This document shows, one piece after another, positions 62,424 to 64,000 of a stretch of 64,000 bases of DNA. Position numbers and translations under genes: made by a program. The DNA is from Flavobacteriales bacterium. Lineage in GTDB: Bacteria > Bacteroidota > Bacteroidia > UBA10329. Numbering within the stretch: the first letter of the stretch is position 1; the number at the start of each line of letters is the position of its first letter. Location of the stretch: NCBI GenBank assembly GCA_020635535.1, contig JACJZP010000007.1, forward strand, positions 1 to 64,000. The letters are read 5' to 3'. The notes below the pieces were generated by a model. It made no database searches and was not told the DNA's origin. It saw only the letters and a list, made by a program, of their open reading frames with translations.

Positions 62424-63539
62424 ATGAACCTTAAATTGAACAGCATGATCACAAGATCAATTTTTGCCAGTGCCCTATCTACAATATTGTTTTCGGGAGC
62501 TGTGTTTGCACAGGTTTCAGTGACCACTGAATTACCAGCTACAGCCGTTCCTGGTGGCAATTTCACTGTTAAGCTTAATGTTGCCAAAGGCGATGTATCA
62601 GGCTTTGCGAAACTGCAGCAGATTCTGCCTCCAGGATTTACTGCTGAGGCAGGTGAAACCGCAAATGCAACATTCTCTTTTAAAGACCAGAAGGTCAAAT
62701 TCCTCTGGATGGCATTACCTGGTGATGATTTTCAAATCTCATATAAGGTTGCTGTTGATGCATCATTGAGTGGCAATCAGATTATTGAAGGAACATTCGC
62801 CTACATTAAAGAAAATGAAACTGAAAAGTTTGTGATTCCTAAAGACATCATTGCTATTCAGAGCGACCAAGCAGAAGCTGCTCAACAGGCTGCAATGAAT
62901 AAGATTCTGGAAGAACAACAGGCTAAAGAAGAGGCGGCTGAAGCGGCTCGTCAGGAAGCTGCCCCAGCAGAAGAAACTCAAAAAGCTGCTGAAGAACCAG
63001 CCAAGGAAGTAGTTCAAGCGGTTGAAGAGGTGGCTGTAGAAGCTGAAGAAGTTGTTGAAGAGGTTGCTGCCGCAACAGAAGAAGTGGTTGAGGAAGTAGC
63101 TGAAGAAGTGGTTGAGGCTCCAAAGCCAGAACCAAAGAAAGCTGAGGAACCAAAGAAAGCTGAACCTAAAAAGGTAGAAGAACCTAAGAAGGTCGAGCCT
63201 AAAAAAGTTGCAGAACCTAAGCAAGCTGCTCCAGATTACAACGATGCGATGATGAAGTCTAAGCCAGGCCTTGTTTTCCGTGTTCAGGTTGCTGCTGGTC
63301 CAAACAGAGTGGATCCTGCGTTTTTCCAGAGCAAGTATGGAATCACTGATGCAGTTGTTATTGAAGAGCATGAAGGGCTTTTCAAGTATGTTGTTGGTGA
63401 ATTCGGTTCTTACAGACCAGCAAAGACTTTCAGCAACGAACTAAGAGACAACAACAGTGTTGAAGGTCCGTTTGTTACTGCTTACAACGATGGCGTTCGA
63501 ATCCATGTGAAAGAAGCACTTGATATTGCTGGACAATAA
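62424..63539 (+). CDS. Exported protein with SPOR-like C-terminal domain
   Basis: A 371-residue protein. Signal peptide (ends VFAQV); N-terminal beta-type domain 25-150; a long Glu/Ala/Val/Lys linker with repeated KKAEEP, KKVEEP and EPKK units (about 175-270); and a C-terminal SPOR-like domain (GLVFRVQVAAGPNRVDPAFF … FVTAYNDGVRIHVKEAL). SPOR-type domains bind peptidoglycan. It may brace the envelope, linked to the barrel proteins upstream (25 bases apart). ATG 62424 is used; ATG 62445 would also leave a good signal peptide. Followed by a strong terminator. Confidence 0.82.
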   Translation: MNLKLNSMITRSIFASALSTILFSGAVFAQVSVTTELPATAVPGGNFTVKLNVAKGDVSGFAKLQQILPPGFTAEAGETANATFSFKDQKVKFLWMALPGDDFQISYKVAVDASLSGNQIIEGTFAYIKENETEKFVIPKDIIAIQSDQAEAAQQAAMNKILEEQQAKEEAAEAARQEAAPAEETQKAAEEPAKEVVQAVEEVAVEAEEVVEEVAAATEEVVEEVAEEVVEAPKPEPKKAEEPKKAEPKKVEEPKKVEPKKVAEPKQAAPDYNDAMMKSKPGLVFRVQVAAGPNRVDPAFFQSKYGITDAVVIEEHEGLFKYVVGEFGSYRPAKTFSNELRDNNSVEGPFVTAYNDGVRIHVKEALDIAGQ

Positions 63540-63561
63540 TCAAGACACAGTTAAAAGACTG

Positions 63562-63596
63562 AATAACCCAGGCCCAATAAGCCTGGGTTATTTTTT
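63562..63596 (+). terminator. Intrinsic terminator after the SPOR-like gene
   Basis: Stem AATAACCCAGGC (63562-63573) / GCCTGGGTTATT (63581-63592) followed by further T bases. Strong rho-independent terminator. Confidence 0.9.
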
Positions 63597-63621
63597 ATCT
63601 TAACGCTTCGGTTTGTAGCGA

Positions 63622-64000
63622 ATGCGATTTGTAAACCTTCTTACGATCATTCTGGCCTTTCATGTGGTCGGTTCGTGTTTGGCACAGAATGCTACAGACA
63701 CGATACTTGCCAAAGACAATGTCATGTTCCCGCTTCCAACAGTTAACATAAACGTTGGATTCAACCATGCATTTACAGATGTGAAATTGAACAATGGTCC
63801 TTCTCCATTCCGCCAATTAGGCTATCAATTGACCGTTATACAGCAGGTAAATAAGTTCTTGAATGCTGGATTTGAATTGTATACCGGCTCTATTTATGGA
63901 GAGGAACAACGTGACCTTGTCAACCTCAATTATCGCACTTCTTTAGTTAGTCCACGGTTAAATATTGAGTATAACTTCTACCCTCTTCTTAAACCAGATG
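63622..64000 (+). CDS. Exported outer membrane protein, N-terminal part (runs off the window)
   Basis: Open frame from ATG 63622 to the window edge, 126 codons seen. Signal peptide about 1-23 (ends CLAQ), then alternating polar and hydrophobic strands with aromatic residues (INVGFNHAFTDVKL, GYQLTVIQQVNKFLNAGFELYTG, LNIEYNFYPLL), typical of an outer membrane beta-barrel. It continues beyond the window. It starts 25 bases after the terminator of the SPOR-like gene, so it should have its own promoter; none was found with confidence. Function unknown. Confidence 0.75.
   Translation, partial: MRFVNLLTIILAFHVVGSCLAQNATDTILAKDNVMFPLPTVNINVGFNHAFTDVKLNNGPSPFRQLGYQLTVIQQVNKFLNAGFELYTGSIYGEEQRDLVNLNYRTSLVSPRLNIEYNFYPLLKPD

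Overview
The window reads as a chromosomal segment of a free-living, probably marine or aquatic, member of the Bacteroidetes (Flavobacteriales-like). The lineage call rests on several features: a PhoD-type phosphatase with a C-terminal type IX secretion (T9SS) sorting domain; a fused E1 alpha/beta 2-oxo acid dehydrogenase; the DUF4293 gene divergent to rho; a Rho factor with a long disordered insert; many Cys-lipoproteins; SPOR-like and thrombospondin-3/EF-hand envelope proteins; and the Bacteroidetes promoter motif TAnnTTTG in front of many genes. Gene density is high. No tRNA, rRNA, insertion sequence, prophage or CRISPR array was seen, and no gene-free stretch exceeds about 240 bases.

Layout. 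1-6.3 kb: a partial unknown gene, a di-iron fatty acid hydroxylase-like protein, a serine beta-lactamase-like lipoprotein, a T9SS-exported PhoD phosphatase and a membrane patatin. 6.4-8.3 kb: fused branched-chain/2-oxo acid dehydrogenase E1 (minus). 8.5-11.9 kb: an accessory patch of five related small lipoproteins plus an Ala/Glu-rich lipoprotein on the other strand. 11.9-17.5 kb: a tightly overlapping operon with an LtaS-like sulfatase-fold enzyme, a diacylglycerol kinase-like lipid kinase, an eIF1/SUI1 protein, TruA and an ABC exporter. 17.5-21.8 kb: DUF4293, rho and dnaK. 21.9-26.1 kb: a lipoprotein, a secreted coiled-coil protein, panB and an RluA-type enzyme. 26.2-32.5 kb (minus): an RND efflux operon (small membrane protein, adaptor, pump, TolC-like channel). 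32.6-36.1 kb (minus): a TrhA/hemolysin III protein, beta-carbonic anhydrase, a SulP transporter, a small membrane protein and a 46-residue lipoprotein. 36.2-45.1 kb: a second PhoD-like enzyme, both methylmalonyl-CoA mutase subunits, a PabA/TrpG amidotransferase, RidA, an M61 peptidase and lipoamide dehydrogenase, a block with visibly higher GC. 45.1-55.9 kb: an acyltransferase, a methyltransferase, asparagine synthase and a polysaccharide export cluster (GT4, Wza-like, Wzc-like tyrosine kinase, RmlC, WecA-like, lytic transglycosylase). 55.9-64 kb: uvrA, a LOG-family protein, two paralogous outer membrane proteins with calcium-binding-type repeats, a SPOR-like protein and a partial beta-barrel protein.

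How the genes fit together. The envelope dominates: export of polysaccharide, efflux, surface lipoproteins and outer membrane proteins. SulP with carbonic anhydrase suggests bicarbonate uptake feeding anaplerotic carboxylation. Methylmalonyl-CoA mutase, the fused E1 and lipoamide dehydrogenase fit branched-chain amino acid and propionate catabolism. The LtaS-like enzyme and the translationally coupled lipid kinase look like a diacylglycerol release and recycling pair. The most unusual items are the five-gene lipoprotein family with swapped N-terminal cysteine modules, genes whose promoter -7 box sits exactly four bases before the start codon (predicting leaderless mRNAs), a palindromic REP-like element embedded in frame in asnB, and the tyrosine/glycine repeat tail of the Wzc-like kinase.
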